This document shows positions 1-11,552 of a stretch of 64,000 bases of DNA, piece after piece. Origin of the DNA: Mycocentrospora acerina (taxonomy: Eukaryota; Ascomycota; Dothideomycetes; Pleosporales); contig JAKUHH010000030.1 in the NCBI GenBank assembly GCA_022701365.1, positions 435,107-499,106 of the forward strand, in the 5' to 3' direction. The position numbers were made by a program, and so were the translations under genes. Positions within the stretch are counted from its first letter, which is position 1; every line of letters begins with the position of its first letter. Below the pieces are notes generated by a model, which did no database searches, was not told the DNA's origin, and was given only the letters and a program-made list of their open reading frames with translations.

Positions 1-867
1 CGACGCTTCCTCCCCCGCAGCAAGCATAACCCTCGTCTTCACCACATCCACCGGCGTCGTCACCACCGCAGCCACCGCCCCCGCACTCCCCGCACTCCCC
101 GCCGTAATCCACGCGCTCTCCCAAATCGTCCCCGTCGTCTTCCCCTCCCGATCCCTCGCCTTCCTAATCCCCCCCTTCAGCCACTCAAACAACGGAAACT
201 GCATCGCCGTGAACGGCAGATTCCGCCCCGCCAGCGCCGTATACCCGCGCCACAGCGCGAGCGGGTTAGACTGAAACTTGCGCAGCGTGCGCATCGTTGC
301 ATTGCCTGCTTCGGCTGCGGAGACCATCTGGGCGTTTTGCTTGAGGACTTCGGCGGGGGTGAGGATCGCGCAGGAGACGAGTTCGGCGAGGGACGAGGCC
401 GCGGCGTGGATGATGGGCGTGGGGACGACGCCTGCTGGCCGTGAGGACGTCGTGTTGAGCTGGGTGAAGAGCGATTTTGTGCGCTCGTAGGTCGTGAAAA
501 ATGCTCCTGCTATGATCTTGTGTTAGCCTTGAGAGGGAAGTGGACTCGGGAGTGGTGGTTAATTGGTTACATGAAGGTAGTGTCGCGATTATCACGCTTC
601 CAAGTCCTTGGTAGAGTCCGCGGAATAGCCTCGCGTCTGGCTTCCCCGTCGTCGCATTGGTGTACAACTTTGCATACTGAGGGCTTTGGAATCGTGTTTT
701 GAGTGTGTCGAGGGGGTAGACTGCTAGGTCGACTGTGAATGCTGCGACTGCGCCGGCCTGCGTCACATGTTAGTCTGATTGGTGTGTGGATTCTTTGGGG
801 TTTCAATCGCAGTTTGACGATGACGACTACTCACAATGAGAATGTCCGAGTTTGTGTTACCAGACAT
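1..867 (-). CDS. Mitochondrial carrier family (SLC25) protein, PET8-like, 3' end cut by window edge
   Basis: Inner-membrane metabolite carrier of the SLC25 family. Proposed exons (minus strand): 867-835, 757-571 and 509-1, joined by GT-AG introns that keep frame; the gene runs off the left edge. The first carrier signature is PLDTLKTR (PxD..K/R), the second TPAEVLKQ and the third TPVDVVKTR, so three repeats are present in order. The run AGAVAAFTVDLAVYPLDTLK resembles yeast Pet8/SAM carriers, but the second repeat lacks the usual RVPxEVxKQR of true SAM carriers (here ILTPAEVLKQ). Substrate is therefore uncertain. The start ATG is followed by only 11 codons before intron 1, as in many fungal carriers. 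A clearer PET8 homologue lies at 36969-38084, making this a divergent paralogue or another SLC25 subtype. Confidence 0.85.
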
Positions 868-1387
868 TGCGACTTTTTGAAAGAGTTGACTCTTGTCGAC
901 ATGTTGCAAATATATAAAAAAAAATTGAAGCTGGAAGCGTGGATCTGCAGGGTCCGGTCGTGTCGAATGAACGACGTCACCGATCGGGCTGTCAACAGAT
1001 TACCAAACGGTTGCGGAATAAATCACAAAAAAAAATGGTACTCAAGAAATGGAGATTTATCTTGAATTGGGTATAGCTATTCGATGGACATGCCATCTAC
1101 CATTGCCATTTTTCTTGTGATATTCCACGCTTCCTCGCACGTCCCGAGTAATGGCCCCTTGTCCTAAACCGTGCCATCATAGGATGATAAAAAGAAAAAA
1201 AGGGTATATCTTCATCCGACCATCTATGTCTATGCCATGATATCTCTTTGGAACAAAGACGGAAATACCGTGAATGTTGTCCGCATAAAAAGGGCCCCCA
1301 GCCTTGTCCCGTATTGCCCGATTGCACAAACGCCTTTGAAATTCACTTTTCGTAAGTCATGTTTCGTTGATCATGTTAAATGGGCCG
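868..1387. other. Intergenic, promoter of the left carrier and 3' flank of the RING gene
   Basis: About 520 bases between two genes read in the same (minus) direction. It contains A-rich runs near 916-926 and 1026-1036 and no frame with domain-like sequence. It should hold the promoter of the carrier and the 3' untranslated region of the RING/TRAF gene; no specific element is recognised. Confidence 0.5.
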
Positions 1388-2990
1388 TTACAACTTTGTG
1401 TCTTGTCTGTTCAAGTCACTGAGTCTCCGGAATGGGCCTTGCAATGTTCCGCTCGGGCCAGTGCGTGCACTACTCCCCTGTGGCGCGCTGCTGCTACCCA
1501 CACTGGCGGTGGTGGCACCAGGAGTTCCAGTTGTCGTGCTATTGGCAGAAGTAGAGCGCTTGTGCAAATGTGCACTCATCAGCCAGTGCACCTGCATACG
1601 CATACTGTTGATGGCAGCATTGGCGTGCAACAGCTCGTCTTTACTGCGCTGGCTCTCATTGTAGACCATCATGCTGGTACGGCCTTCGACTTCGGTGAGT
1701 GTGTTAGCGATACGGGTCACTTCCTCGCGAAGAGAGTCATGTAGTGTGAGGAGATGGTGGACTTGAGAGTCGAAAGGAGGCTGGGCGGGAGTACTATCGT
1801 GGCCATTTGACACGGGTGGAAAGGAAGCTGGTGGCAAACGGAAGTCTGGCGTCGACGCGGCAAAGCTATTGTCCGTCTCGTTGGGATCGAGAGGATCAGT
1901 GACGGGGAAAGAGGAGTCGTTGCCGTTGGCAGGATATAGCATGTTGGTAATGCTAGAGAGACCGTCTTCAAGAATCCCCACTTTCCGGGCCAACGGCTCC
2001 ATACGTGCTTCGTTTCTCTCAATGCGGGCTTGCTGTTCTCGGAAGTGGGGGGCCATGGTCGACATGGCACAGTTCACTTGGTGAAGTAGCACCTCAGCCC
2101 GCTCGGCTCTGACCTTGCAACCGACAATGGACCCTTGGCAAGAGACGACATGTTTGGGGCAGTCAGCGTTGATATGGGATTTGAGATCAAGTCGAAGGAT
2201 GTGGGCTGAGCATTGGGAACAGGTGGTCAAGCGGTTGGCGCAAATCTCTCGCTGGTGCTCCTACAAGACAACGCGTTAAAGTCACGGCCATGTAAATACG
2301 TGTGCATGCATATGCATATGCATAAAACAAGCTTACCTCGAGGTCCCGCTTCATCAGCGAGGCGTGGCAGTCCTCGCAGCTCACAGTGTAATGCTGGCAG
2401 GTCTTGTTCACATCCTTTTGGGAAGTTGGCAAGCGGCAGTTTGGGGCCAGACACTCAATGGGCGTGTACTCGCAGTACAGCATGACGTGGTCGTGGACGT
2501 TGACGCGCTGGGCAGCCCAGGTGCAGCCAGCCTTTGCATTGGGGCACTTGACCTCGAGCTCGTCCAGCATGTTCCTGATGGCGATGGGGACGCTGCCAAT
2601 GTCGGACTCGGTCTCGACTAGTCGGCGGCAGGTGGGGCATGTCTTGCGGACGGCAGGCGGTGCCCAGGCATGGTCGAGACACTCGCGGCAAAAAGTGTGC
2701 TGGCACGACAGCTGGGCGGGGTGGTCGTAGGGCGTGTGGCAGATGAGGCAGACGAGGTTGGTGTTGGGCTCGGCCAGGTACTCGAGCGCCTGGAAGTCGG
2801 GGGGGATCTTGACGATTTGGCTCTTGCGACGCTGTGAGTTGAATGCGCGTTGCGCCAGAGGCGAAGGGATCTTGGGAGGGCCACCGACCGAAAACGAGGG
2901 GAAAGCGGCGGCGGCGCTGTCGTGGCTGGCGATGGAGACGCGCGAGTTGCGGCGGTCGTTGGGCGGCGGGATGGGCGAGGGCAGCGACAT
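1388..2990 (-). CDS. RING-finger / TRAF-type zinc-finger protein, putative E3 ubiquitin ligase
   Basis: Two exons, 2990-2337 and 2260-1388, joined by a GTAAGC...TAG intron, give about 508 residues. A basic, Ser/Pro-rich N-terminus is followed by a RING finger at about residues 70-120 (CLICHTPYDHPAQLSCQHTFC...CPTC spacing, C3HC4). Cys/His-rich TRAF-type zinc fingers follow up to about residue 270 and cross the intron. The C-terminal half carries a heptad-like segment (MAPHFREQQARIERNEARME) and a Ser/Thr-rich tail. RING plus TRAF fingers is the layout of TRAF-like E3 ligases; a C-terminal MATH domain is not seen, as is usual in fungal members. The ATG at 2990 was chosen because upstream in-frame sequence is only translated simple repeat (poly-Thr). 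Substrate unknown. Head-to-head with the SNARE gene at 3507. Confidence 0.88.
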
Positions 2991-3506
2991 GGTGGTGGTA
3001 GTGGTAGTGGTAGTGGTGGTAGTGGTGGGGGTCGACGTCGAGGCGGAGGTGGAGGCGGAAGTGGAGGCGGGAGCGGAAGGGGACCGGGTGGTGGCAGGCT
3101 TTATGCAGCAGAGGGGGTGGATGTTGACATGTAGATGGACATGGACATGGACGTGGACGTGGACACGTACATGCATGTGCACACGGACACGGACACAGAC
3201 ACAGACACAGACACGGCTGCCCAAAACAAAGGCAGCATCTGCCAGCCTGTGTGTTGTGCGACAGGCAGCGGACAGCACAAGACGGCCCTGCAGTCTGCAG
3301 CTGCCCTCGCCTCCGCATGTGCGGGCGCCGGACCAGCTTCCGAGCCTAAAGCAGGCTGATGCGCGCTGGGGGGCCCACCCAACGCCCAGCGGTCCGCCCG
3401 TCGACGCAGCCTCGCCGTCAAGAGTGCGCAGTGAGCAGTGGCAGTGAGCAGTGCACAGTGAATAGCGAGCAGTGCACAGTGAGCCGCCTCCACACCACCG
3501 CCCGCC
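2991..3506. promoter_or_regulatory. Shared divergent promoter packed with simple repeats
   Basis: 516 bases separate the start codons of the RING/TRAF gene (minus) and the SNARE gene (plus), so both promoters must lie here. The stretch has a GGTAGT-type run (about 2990-3032), a GGACAT/GGACAC/GACACA hexamer-like run (about 3131-3218) and repeated GAGCAGTG/GTGCACAGTGA words (about 3425-3482). Long open frames here are translations of these repeats. No TATA box is evident. Confidence 0.5.
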
Positions 3507-4333
3507 ATGTCCACCAACCCGCCGCAGCTGTTCCTGCTCGCCGACCACATCAAGCTGTCCCTCCTCGAGCGCCAACGCGCCGTCTCCCTCAACCTGCCCT
3601 CCCACTCCCAGGACGGCCAGATCGCCCGGTCGCTGGAGCAATTGCGCTCCGGCATCGACTCCCTCGAGTCGCAGGTCGCAGACACGCCAGACGAGTGCGT
3701 CGCCCCCCGCCTGCCCTGCGCGCCCGGCTAACGCAGCACAGCGCCATCACCTCCCAGCTGCCCCGTCTGCACTCCCAGCTCACAGACCTGACCTCGCAAT
3801 TCACCCGCGCCTCCCCGCCCACCGCCGGCTCCTCCGCTACGCTCAAGACCCCAAACTCCTCCTCGCTCAACCCCTCCTTCGCCGCCGCCCAGACCCTCCC
3901 GCGCCAGCACTCCAAATCCGTCCGCTTCACCGACAACGACGACGACGACGACAACAACAACGACGACGCAAACCGCAACGCCCTCTTCCCCTACCGCGAC
4001 GACCCTGCCCCGCCCTCGCACGACGACCTCTCCAACCAGCAAATCCACGCCCACCACAGCCAGGTCCTGCGCGACCAGGACGACCAGCTCGACGCCCTGG
4101 GCCTGAGCATCGGCCGCCAGCGCGAGCTCAGCCTGCAGATTGGGGACGAGCTCGACGGCCAGGTCCTGCTGCTCGACGAGGTCGAGGAGGGCGTCGACCG
4201 CCACGACGCCCAGTTTCGACGCGCCAGGGGAAGGCTCGACAGGTTTAGCAGAAAGGCGAGGGAGAATTGGAGCCTGACGGTCATTGTTGTCTTGATCATC
4301 ATTCTGGTCTTGTTGATTGTCATTACAAAGTAA
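3507..4333 (+). CDS. SYN8: Qc-SNARE, syntaxin-8/Syn8-like
   Basis: Exons 3507-3694 and 3742-4333, joined by a 47-nt intron (GTGCGT, branch CTAAC, acceptor CACAG), give about 259 residues. The N-terminal part is helical and hydrophilic, followed by a variable linker with an Asp/Asn run (about residues 130-145). The C-terminal SNARE motif (about 175-235) has LQIGDELDGQ, whose Gln fits the zero-layer residue, as in syntaxin 8 (ELDEQ). The protein ends in one transmembrane helix (about 18 hydrophobic residues, VIVVLIIILVLLIVI) and a two-residue lumenal tail, making it tail-anchored. Family knowledge places Syn8-type Qc-SNAREs in endosome/vacuole and late Golgi fusion. Without splicing, the first frame ends at a stop in the intron. 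The alternative is another Qc-SNARE such as Tlg1, judged less likely. Confidence 0.85.
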
Positions 4334-5186
4334 CGGTTGGGATGGATGGATGGATATATACGCATGATTTTGTCCATAGACGGCGTTTTTTTTTCTCTCT
4401 CTTTTTCTGATAGCCTACAACTGCCATTTATTCATTCATGTATTCATTCATCAATTCTCTTTTTTTTTCTCCCTCATCTTCCACCTCTCTCTTTTGACAC
4501 TCTTCTCTCACAACCAACATCATCATCATCACCGTCATCATCACTTCACCCACTGCACGCCTCACTCACATCTCTGCCTCCCTCTACTCAACACAAATGA
4601 TATATCATCTCCATTCTTTCTAACAACAACAAAGGGAACGTAAAACATGAGTGCTCTCTCTCTCTCTCTATATATATATATAAAAACATATGAACCATCC
4701 CTTTCCTCCTTCTCCCCTTTATCTGTCCCATTTAACCCCCTCCGACCCGCTGCCAATCAAACTCCCCAACGCCGCGCCCAATGCAAAAAAATGGTCTTTC
4801 TGATTACACAATTGGACCGCTAAAGGGTATCTCTGAAGGACGAGCAAACGGAAACGCTCTTAAACGTCGAGTGGTTCGGGGTTTGTTTGTTTGTTTGTTG
4901 ATTGGTTGATTGGTTGTTTAGTTGGCTGGCAAGTTGGTTGATTAATCCATCCATCAGGTTTGCGAGTAGCTCCTTGGACTGAACGTGCACTCGCTCAACA
5001 AAGCGTACCTTCAACTGACGGCCAACTGATCGACAGTGACTTGGGGCCTGTGGTCAAGTCGTACCCACCGGCCGTGTGTGGTGCCAGCCACGTGTTGTAA
5101 AAAAAACTGCAACCGAAAACTGCCATGGGTGTGGTTTGAATCACGGTTCTTGATGCCCAAGATAATATCCCAGCATAGCCGACTCC
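4334..5186. other. Convergent 3' intergenic region with microsatellites
   Basis: Lies between the SNARE gene (plus) and the SAL1 gene (minus), so it should hold two 3' ends. It carries CT-rich tracts, a CAT/ATC run near 4517-4545, a (CT)n-(TA)n tract at about 4653-4682, and a GTTT/GATT run near 4881-4920. No coding signal is seen. Confidence 0.5.
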
Positions 5187-7294
5187 TCACTGCAGGCCGA
5201 GCACCTTCTTCGACTTGTCGTACACGACGTACGTAATCGACACCGAAGGCACAACCTTCAGCAGGTTCGGCGTCAGGCCCTTGAACAGGCCCCTCACTCC
5301 TTCACCCTTGATTGTCTGTCTAGTGACATCCATAATGCCCGTGTACGTCCTGGGATGCAGCACCGTCCCCTGACTCTGAAGTCGGGTCCGAAGCAGATTC
5401 AGTGGATACACAGCACTTGCTCCGAATGCACCAGAGAATCCACCAATCGCTGCTGTCATGAAACCACCGGGTTCAGCATCTTGCTCGTGGCATCCAAGCC
5501 GCTTTGCGTTGCGCTGCGCTACTGCACGTTTCAAGTATTCAAACGTTCCAAGGTCGAGCGCTGCGTATGGGAATATACCAAAGAGACCCATCGGTAGTCC
5601 GCGGTAGTATGCACCAAATCCGCCACTCTGCCACATCTTTTTCGCTGTCGCCGTGATGAGCTTGGTGCCATGCAACCCTCCGGATACAGTTTCGCATTGC
5701 ATGCGACTAGCAGTGTTAGCTCAAACACAGCATCATCTCCAGTAGAACAATACTCACAATTTGAGCGTATCAACAGGATAGACGGCAAACTGAGAGACCA
5801 TTCCTATGACAATCAGCAGTAGCTCAGCTAGAACAAGTAGTAATCGACTAACCTGCCACTCCACCAGACACAAACTTGGACCAGGAATGAATTCTGCTGG
5901 GGTCATTGTGGCCTTCAAGCGTTGCAAAAGCACGTTTTGCAGCCTACACTCATTAGCTTGTGCCCTTCTTTCCAATCACTACTAAACTTGCCTCGTAGGA
6001 ACCGAATTTGATAGCCGACTCAGGCATAACCTTTACTACGTTCAAGCCGTTTCCTACGTCCGTTAATGAGAGCCAATCGCTCTGAATACTTCAAGTCTAC
6101 TCACCAGCGTAGAGACTCCGCATACCGCCAGCTTGCCACAACTCCTTGGTAGCTGTCGCAAGCGGTCTCCATGCATTTAGCGCAGCCGTAACGATATTGC
6201 CGTGCTTGACAGCGGCAACGGCCTCTTCGGCGACGCTGGTCTGGGCAATAAGATACACCTTCAAGCGGTCGAGGGGCGCAGTCGAGGTGCGAGAAATAAT
6301 TCCTGCAATACCTCCCGCCACGAAATAGCCTGAATTGGGAACACAAGCAATCAGCGTGGTTACAAAGCTTTCTACATGCCCGATCTGTGACTTTTCGAGG
6401 GGAGAGTCCAACTCTCCATCGTCGTCGAAACGTGGCGGGAAGGCTTGCGAAACGTTGATTTGCGGAGTAGAATATCCTGCCATATCTGGATTTGTGATGT
6501 AGTCTGAGGCGTAGGGCGCCGACTTGGCTACAAGAAAGAGGGAACCGAAGAAAAATTGAAGAAAACGTTGGGCAGTACCTAAGCCTTGAACAGTGTCGTC
6601 GCTTACGAGGACGTCACCCTCAGAGTTCACTTTCATTGTGGCAGAAAAGTACGACATGACAGCACGAAGGTTGGGTGCGCTGGCCGGCATAAATAGAAGA
6701 AAGTCCCTGTTTCAAGTCAGCGTTTCCATAGTTGTAACCTACACAACAAACTCGAAGGGAAACATACCGCCATTCTTCAAAACTAATAGCACCATCTCTA
6801 TTGGTATCCACTTCCGAAAAGAAGTTGTCGAGACTATTATTGGGAACTGTGAGTCCTGCGCCCCTCAATGCGGTGCGCAGTTCATCTCTCGAAATCTTGC
6901 CGTCGCGATTGTGGTCGATGCTGGCGAAGAGCGCATGCAGCTCTTTCTCGGTTTCGTGAACAAAAGTGCGGAACTCTAGAGAAGGTTGTTAGCACACAAA
7001 TTCCTTTCAGAGCGCAAGCTCAGTGTGAGACCAACCATTGTATGTTATTCGCCCATCGCCGTCGGTGTCGACAGCTCTCATCACCTCGTCCAGAAGCTGA
7101 TCCGCATTTTTTAGGGCTGCGGTTTCTTTTTAGCAAATGACATGTGCGATCGCGTGTCCTTGCGTACGATGGTCAAGCTTCCTAAGTCCCTTCTTCAGGG
7201 CTGGCAAATCCAGCTGGCCCTGTTTGTGTGTATCGAGAGTCTGCCATAGCTTGTTCACCCGAGCGTCGGCGACGCTGGCGCTTTGTGTGTCCAT
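5187..7294 (-). CDS. SAL1: Calcium-regulated mitochondrial ATP-Mg/Pi-type carrier (EF-hand + SLC25)
   Basis: Eight exons on the minus strand: 7294-7168, 7116-7036, 6975-6768, 6706-6105, 6053-5992, 5943-5853, 5803-5758, 5706-5187. All joins keep frame and give about 578 residues. The N-terminal half has four EF-hand loops: a weak one (DTHKQGQLDL), then DTDGDGRITYNEF, DHNRDGKISRDEL and DTNRDGAISFEEW. The C-terminal half has three carrier repeats with TAPLDRLKVYL, YPVDTLKFRM and YPLNLLRTRLQ signatures. This is the layout of yeast Sal1 and human SCaMC/APC, which exchange ATP-Mg for phosphate across the inner membrane under cytosolic Ca2+ control. One intron (5991-5944) appears to start with GC rather than GT (GCAAGT); another starts GTTGGT. 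Head-to-head with SSN8, 693 bases apart. Confidence 0.93.
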
Positions 7295-7987
7295 GGTCGT
7301 CCTGTTATGTTCGGTCTACCATGACTGTTGGTCGCGGCGCGTAGAAAAGGGCGGCCCTTGGTACCGGGCAGGGTGAGAGATTCGAGGAATAGCAATGGAT
7401 GCGACGGTGGGTTCATAGGATTTGTCGTGGGGTATGAGGTCAGAGGAGGCCGGCCTGAAAAAGGCTAGGTTGCTCAGGGAAAGCACGGCACGAGCGCCCA
7501 ACATTGGGCGACGTCTGATTGGCCTGTTCGACCTCATTTGCTCCTTCCCAAACATCTACCACGACTCTCTTTGTTCTGATTTCAAAAAGCATCAGCTGAT
7601 TGTTGGTGAGCTCCAAAATTTGAGAGAGTGTGGGCTTTGCTGTGATCGGCAGGCACTTCGACATCCCTCGCCGTCAGCCTAGTCTCACCGCAGCAATAGT
7701 ACCAACTACTATCCAATATGCATTGACGGCAACAATTTTCAACCCTCTGCCCACATATCAATGTGCCCCCTCATACCGCATATCCCAGTCCCAGTGATAT
7801 ATCATCGCCTATCATAAGCCGTCTTTTTGAATCCTGTGTCGTTTGGGGTTCGACGTTGACCACCTCAAGTAAGAGCGCTCAGTCTGACTAGAGAAGAAAG
7901 GGGAACATCAACAACCTAGGAAAACATCACACCATTCACGAGCCCAACCCATTTGGGTAAAAAAACAAACACATCATTTCGCCCATC
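7295..7987. promoter_or_regulatory. Divergent promoter region of SAL1 and SSN8
   Basis: 693 bases between two start codons facing away from each other. The region just before the SSN8 start is A-rich (aaaaaacaaacacatcat at about 7960-7977), typical of a fungal 5' leader. A CCAAT pentamer occurs near 7714. Its use is not shown. Confidence 0.45.
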
Positions 7988-8976
7988 ATGACCTCTAGTT
8001 ACTGGGAGTCGACGCAGCGAAAGTACTGGACGTTCACAAAGCAGCAGTTGGCTCTAGAACGACAAAAGATGGAAGAGGCGGAACGTAATCTGGTAAATAT
8101 ATACCCTTTACCAGATCGAAGACATTTAAGCATATACTTCTACCACCGTAATGTTGTTCCAGCCAATGCTTAATTCCTACGTTGACACACACAGAACTTT
8201 CAAAAATGGCAAGACCTTTGGGCATACGGCAACAGGCTCTGGCTACAGCCCAGGTATACGTACGGCGGTTTTATGCAAAGGTTGAAATCCGCCGCACAAA
8301 TCCAGCCCTCGTCCTAGCTACCGCCCTTTACCTTGCATGCAAAATGGAAGAATGTCCCCAACACATTAGAATGGTATTGGCAGAAGCGCGGCATTGCTGG
8401 GGTAAGTCACGTAGCAAAAACCCAAACTACCACAGACAAGAAGCTAATTTACAAGCCACAGACACATCCTTCAATGACATCTCCAAAATCGGCGAATGCG
8501 AATTCACGCTAATCTCAGAAATGAACTCCCAGCTAATCATCCATCACCCTTACCGCTCCCTCGCAGACCTCCAATCTACGTTTCAGCTCACCCAAGAAGA
8601 GAACGCTCTCGCGTGGTCCATCATAAACGACCACTATCTCACTGATCTGCCTTTGCTACACGCTCCACACGTGATTGCCACGACAGCATTGTTCCTTGCC
8701 GTCGTCCTAAAACCTACGCAGGGCGGTTTGCAAGCCAACGCGGCGGGTATGACCGCCGCACTACAAACACTAGGCAATGCGCGGAATGCTGGAGGCTCGC
8801 AGAACCGGGTGCAGAAATCGGTGGATTGGTTAGCAGAGAGTAGTGTGGATATAGAGGCTGTGGTGGAGTGTACACAGGAACTGATTAGTCTGTATGAGGT
8901 GTGGGAGAATTACACAGACAAGACTTGTAAGGAGCAGATTGCGAAGTTTGTAAAGACGAGGGGGCTAGAGAAATGA
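7988..8976 (+). CDS. SSN8: Cyclin C, RNA polymerase II Mediator kinase-module cyclin
   Basis: Three exons, 7988-8147, 8195-8401 and 8462-8976, encode about 293 residues. The start (MTSSYWESTQ) and the cyclin box (IRQQALATAQVYVRRFY, then RRTNPALVLATALYLACKME) match the fungal Ssn8/cyclin C family. The C-terminal cyclin fold is also present. Cyclin C pairs with Cdk8 (Ssn3) in the Mediator kinase module, which phosphorylates the polymerase II tail and transcription factors in the nucleus. Introns are 47 and 60 nt with GTAATG/GTAAGT donors and CACAG acceptors; reading through either breaks the conserved cyclin box. Length agrees with other filamentous-fungal Ssn8 proteins. Confidence 0.94.
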
Positions 8977-10892
8977 GACGGGCTGCATGTAAATTCGTCT
9001 ATTGATTCTCGTTTGTTAGTCTTGCTGGGGGTTCCATGCAATGGTATTCAGGATCGACATGCTCACGAGAGGACATGGCGCTAGACATTGTGAATTGTTT
9101 CTTTGATCCTGCCAGCTCACTGTGTCGCTCTCAACTCAAACACGCATGCAACCAAGTCAATTGTTGACGTTGGCGGTCAGCAGCCTTGCCATGCTGTCCA
9201 TGTATGCAGGTGGATGCGGTCTCGCCTGTACCTGCGCCTGTATGGCAACACGCAAAAGACACGATTGTTTGTAGTAGTTCTTTTCCAAGACAAGTCACTG
9301 TCAGTGAGTTTCAGCAGGAGGTGGACAACATTCAAAGCAGGCGGATTCCAAACATAATGTTGCTTGAATCTACCTGCGGCATGAAGTGGGGGAAATGGCA
9401 GAGTGAGGCTGTTTCGCGTGTGGGTGGGGCATCATGCGTGATGACTTGGATGTCCCAGAGCTGTTTCCAGTAAACTGTCAAGGGTGCCAGAATGGATGCA
9501 CGTCGTCTTGTCAGGGTGAGGTGTTGGACCAAACCTGCTGTTGCGCTGCACCCTCGCTGGCGAGGGTCTTGGTCGATAAGGTTTGATAAAACAGCTAATT
9601 GTGGCGATGTGCAGATGCTGCGAGCCGCCATTGGCCATCCTTGACCATGCGTTCCCCACGGCTGGGGAAGCTTCGGGGTGTCGCACAGAAAAGGGGCCGG
9701 GCAATAACCATGGAACAAGTGAGGAGGGTGGCGAGATGCCAGACATGGCGGGAAACCTGACCCCTCCAGTGCTCAACGTGTGGTCAAGAGGGCCGTTTAG
9801 GATTCCAGAACGCTGGTGAATGCTGGTGGGTGGCTGTGAAAAGCAGTGATGTGCGCCCGCCACCAGCGAATCCCAGGACGCGCCCACGCACGACCCGTAT
9901 GTTGAGCTCGCGGCGACAGGCACTGCCGCCGTTAGCGTTCCCCAGAACGGCCGCCGACGGTGATTTCCTGACATTAACGAGGGCCGCGGGACTCGAGTGC
10001 GCGATGCGGCCGCTTTTGCCGACAGCACATCAGTATGTTCACCGTCGGGTTCACGATGTTGCTAACTGCTCTCGTGTGGCGGGGAGTTGTCCAGCATGCA
10101 CTCCCCTGGCTACGGGAAGAGACCTGCAGAAGGAGCGGTCAAGGCGGCGCTTGGTGACTTGCTGGGTCACTTGCCAGCGGCCTACGAGGCTGTGAGCTGG
10201 CCGACGACCTTCTAGCGTGTTACGACGCATAGGCCGTGTTTGGGGTTTGGGTGCGCCTCTGCCTGGCTGCCTGTCTGCCTGTCTGCCTGTCTGCCTGTCT
10301 GCCCATGTGCTCGTCGACACCAGCTCAAACAGACGCGCGCGGGCATCGTCGCCACTGGTCGTGCAGGCGTGGGCGGCTGCTGATGCTCGCACCACAGCGC
10401 ACGATCGACGGGTGCAGCGCCCACAGACACACACACAGACACAGACAGCGCTCGAGAAGCCGTTTAGCGCTCGATCTCCTGCTCTCGCACCGACACAGAC
10501 GGGCTAGCACCTGAGTGGATGCCATGTCGTGGTGGCGAAATGGCAGTCCAATCAGGGCGATAGACCCCACTAATAGCGTGCACGGGCCGCGCACCGCTGA
10601 CTTGCGCCTTCCTTTTCATCCCCCAACCCTCCCTCTTGCTCCTCGCTTTCCCGCACCTCCTCTCCAAGTCATCTGTTCAGCCTCGCATCGCATCACCTCT
10701 GTTAATAATCCCGCCTCTCCGCTACTCGCCCGCCCTCTCTGCTACTCTACCGCGACCTCTCCCACAACATCCGCCCGGCTCCTACCCCTTTGTTTCGGCT
10801 TTGTTGTTCCTCAATCTCTCCCGACCATCCGGCCACCCCTCCTCTACCGACTTTCATCCGAACCACCATCAACACACTCTCAGTCCGTAAGC
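8977..10892. other. Long intergenic region / promoter and 5' leader of the next gene
   Basis: About 1.9 kb without a supported gene. From about 10600 the plus strand is C/T-rich (many ctcc/ccct words), which is typical of strong fungal 5' leaders and runs to the ATG at 10893. A long minus-strand frame at 9432-10028 shows no domain and is treated as chance. A tetranucleotide repeat is listed separately. Confidence 0.5.
10262..10303. repeat. CTGC/CTGT-type tetranucleotide microsatellite
   Basis: Tandem CTGCCTGT words repeat about five times, ending near 10303. A short CA/CAGA run (about 10423-10447) follows downstream. Both lie in the upstream region of the gene at 10893. Confidence 0.8.
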
Positions 10893-11552
10893 ATGTCGCA
10901 ATTCTTCAACTACGGTGCGCAACACCACCCACAGCATCTCAACGCGCATTCGCACAACAACCACCATGGCCGATCGCGGAGGGCGCCCCGTATCTCGGCT
11001 CAACAGGCCCAGAAGCAATTCCGCCAAGTCCGCACGCCAAAGGAGTTCAACGTCGAGCCACCTACCATGCTCGCCTTCAAGCGCGATTTCGAGGCCGCCA
11101 GGTCATTCGATCTCGAAGACGACGAGCTGTTCTGCCCATTCCACCTTCTGACCGAGGATGATGTAAGTGCAGCAGTGGTGCGCGATATTCGCCACCCATT
11201 GTCATCGATCTCGCCACAAACGGCGCTGACCCTTGATGCACAGCTCCAGTCTATTCACTCGTCTGGCTCTGACCGCTCGTCACTGTCGAGCGGCTCTCCT
11301 GACCAATCGCCGCTACAGCACCAGCTGCAGCCAACTCCGTCTTTTGTCCTCTCTTCAGCCCCAAACCCATACACACCCGCTGGCTTCCAGCACAACAATT
11401 CTTCGCAGACTAAACTCCACCAGCCACTAGCCCAGCGAACCCGCAATGCCATCCCTATCGTCGACCCCTCTACACGAAATGTTGCTAGCCCACCACCCTC
11501 TGTCTCGCCTAACCGACAGATGCAGCAACAATTCATGTCGCGACGCTGGTAG
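10893..11552 (+). CDS. Conserved fungal protein of unknown function, low complexity
   Basis: Exons 10893-11162 and 11244-11552 (GTAAGT...CACAG, 81 nt) encode about 192 residues. The start is rich in His, Asn and Gln. A more ordered middle has a basic stretch (GRSRRAPRISAQQAQKQFR) and an acidic motif (RSFDLEDDELFCPFHLLTEDD) that continues across the splice into LQSIHSSGSDRSSLSSGSP. The C-terminal half is Ser/Pro/Gln-rich and probably disordered. I recall this core as widespread in filamentous ascomycetes but cannot name a function. There is no signal peptide or membrane segment. The long C/T-rich leader suggests substantial expression. Confidence 0.78.
   Translation: MSQFFNYGAQHHPQHLNAHSHNNHHGRSRRAPRISAQQAQKQFRQVRTPKEFNVEPPTMLAFKRDFEAARSFDLEDDELFCPFHLLTEDDVSAAVVRDIRHPLSSISPQTALTLDAQLQSIHSSGSDRSSLSSGSPDQSPLQHQLQPTPSFVLSSAPNPYTPAGFQHNNSSQTKLHQPLAQRTRNAIPIVDPSTRNVASPPPSVSPNRQMQQQFMSRRW

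Noticed and set aside
2991..3641. N-terminal extension of the RING/TRAF gene to 3641
   Set aside because: The added residues are poly-Thr and Cys/Val/His repeat translation in a divergent promoter; the ATG at 2990 gives a normal start.
7988..8173. Cyclin C first exon ending at GTAAATATA (after EAERNL)
   Set aside because: That splice would drop the conserved YPLPDRRHLSIYF segment; the later GTAATG donor keeps it.
9432..10028. Minus-strand frame of 198 codons in the 9-10 kb intergenic region
   Set aside because: No recognisable domain, signal or splice neighbour; composition follows GC-rich promoter-like DNA. Not supported as a gene.
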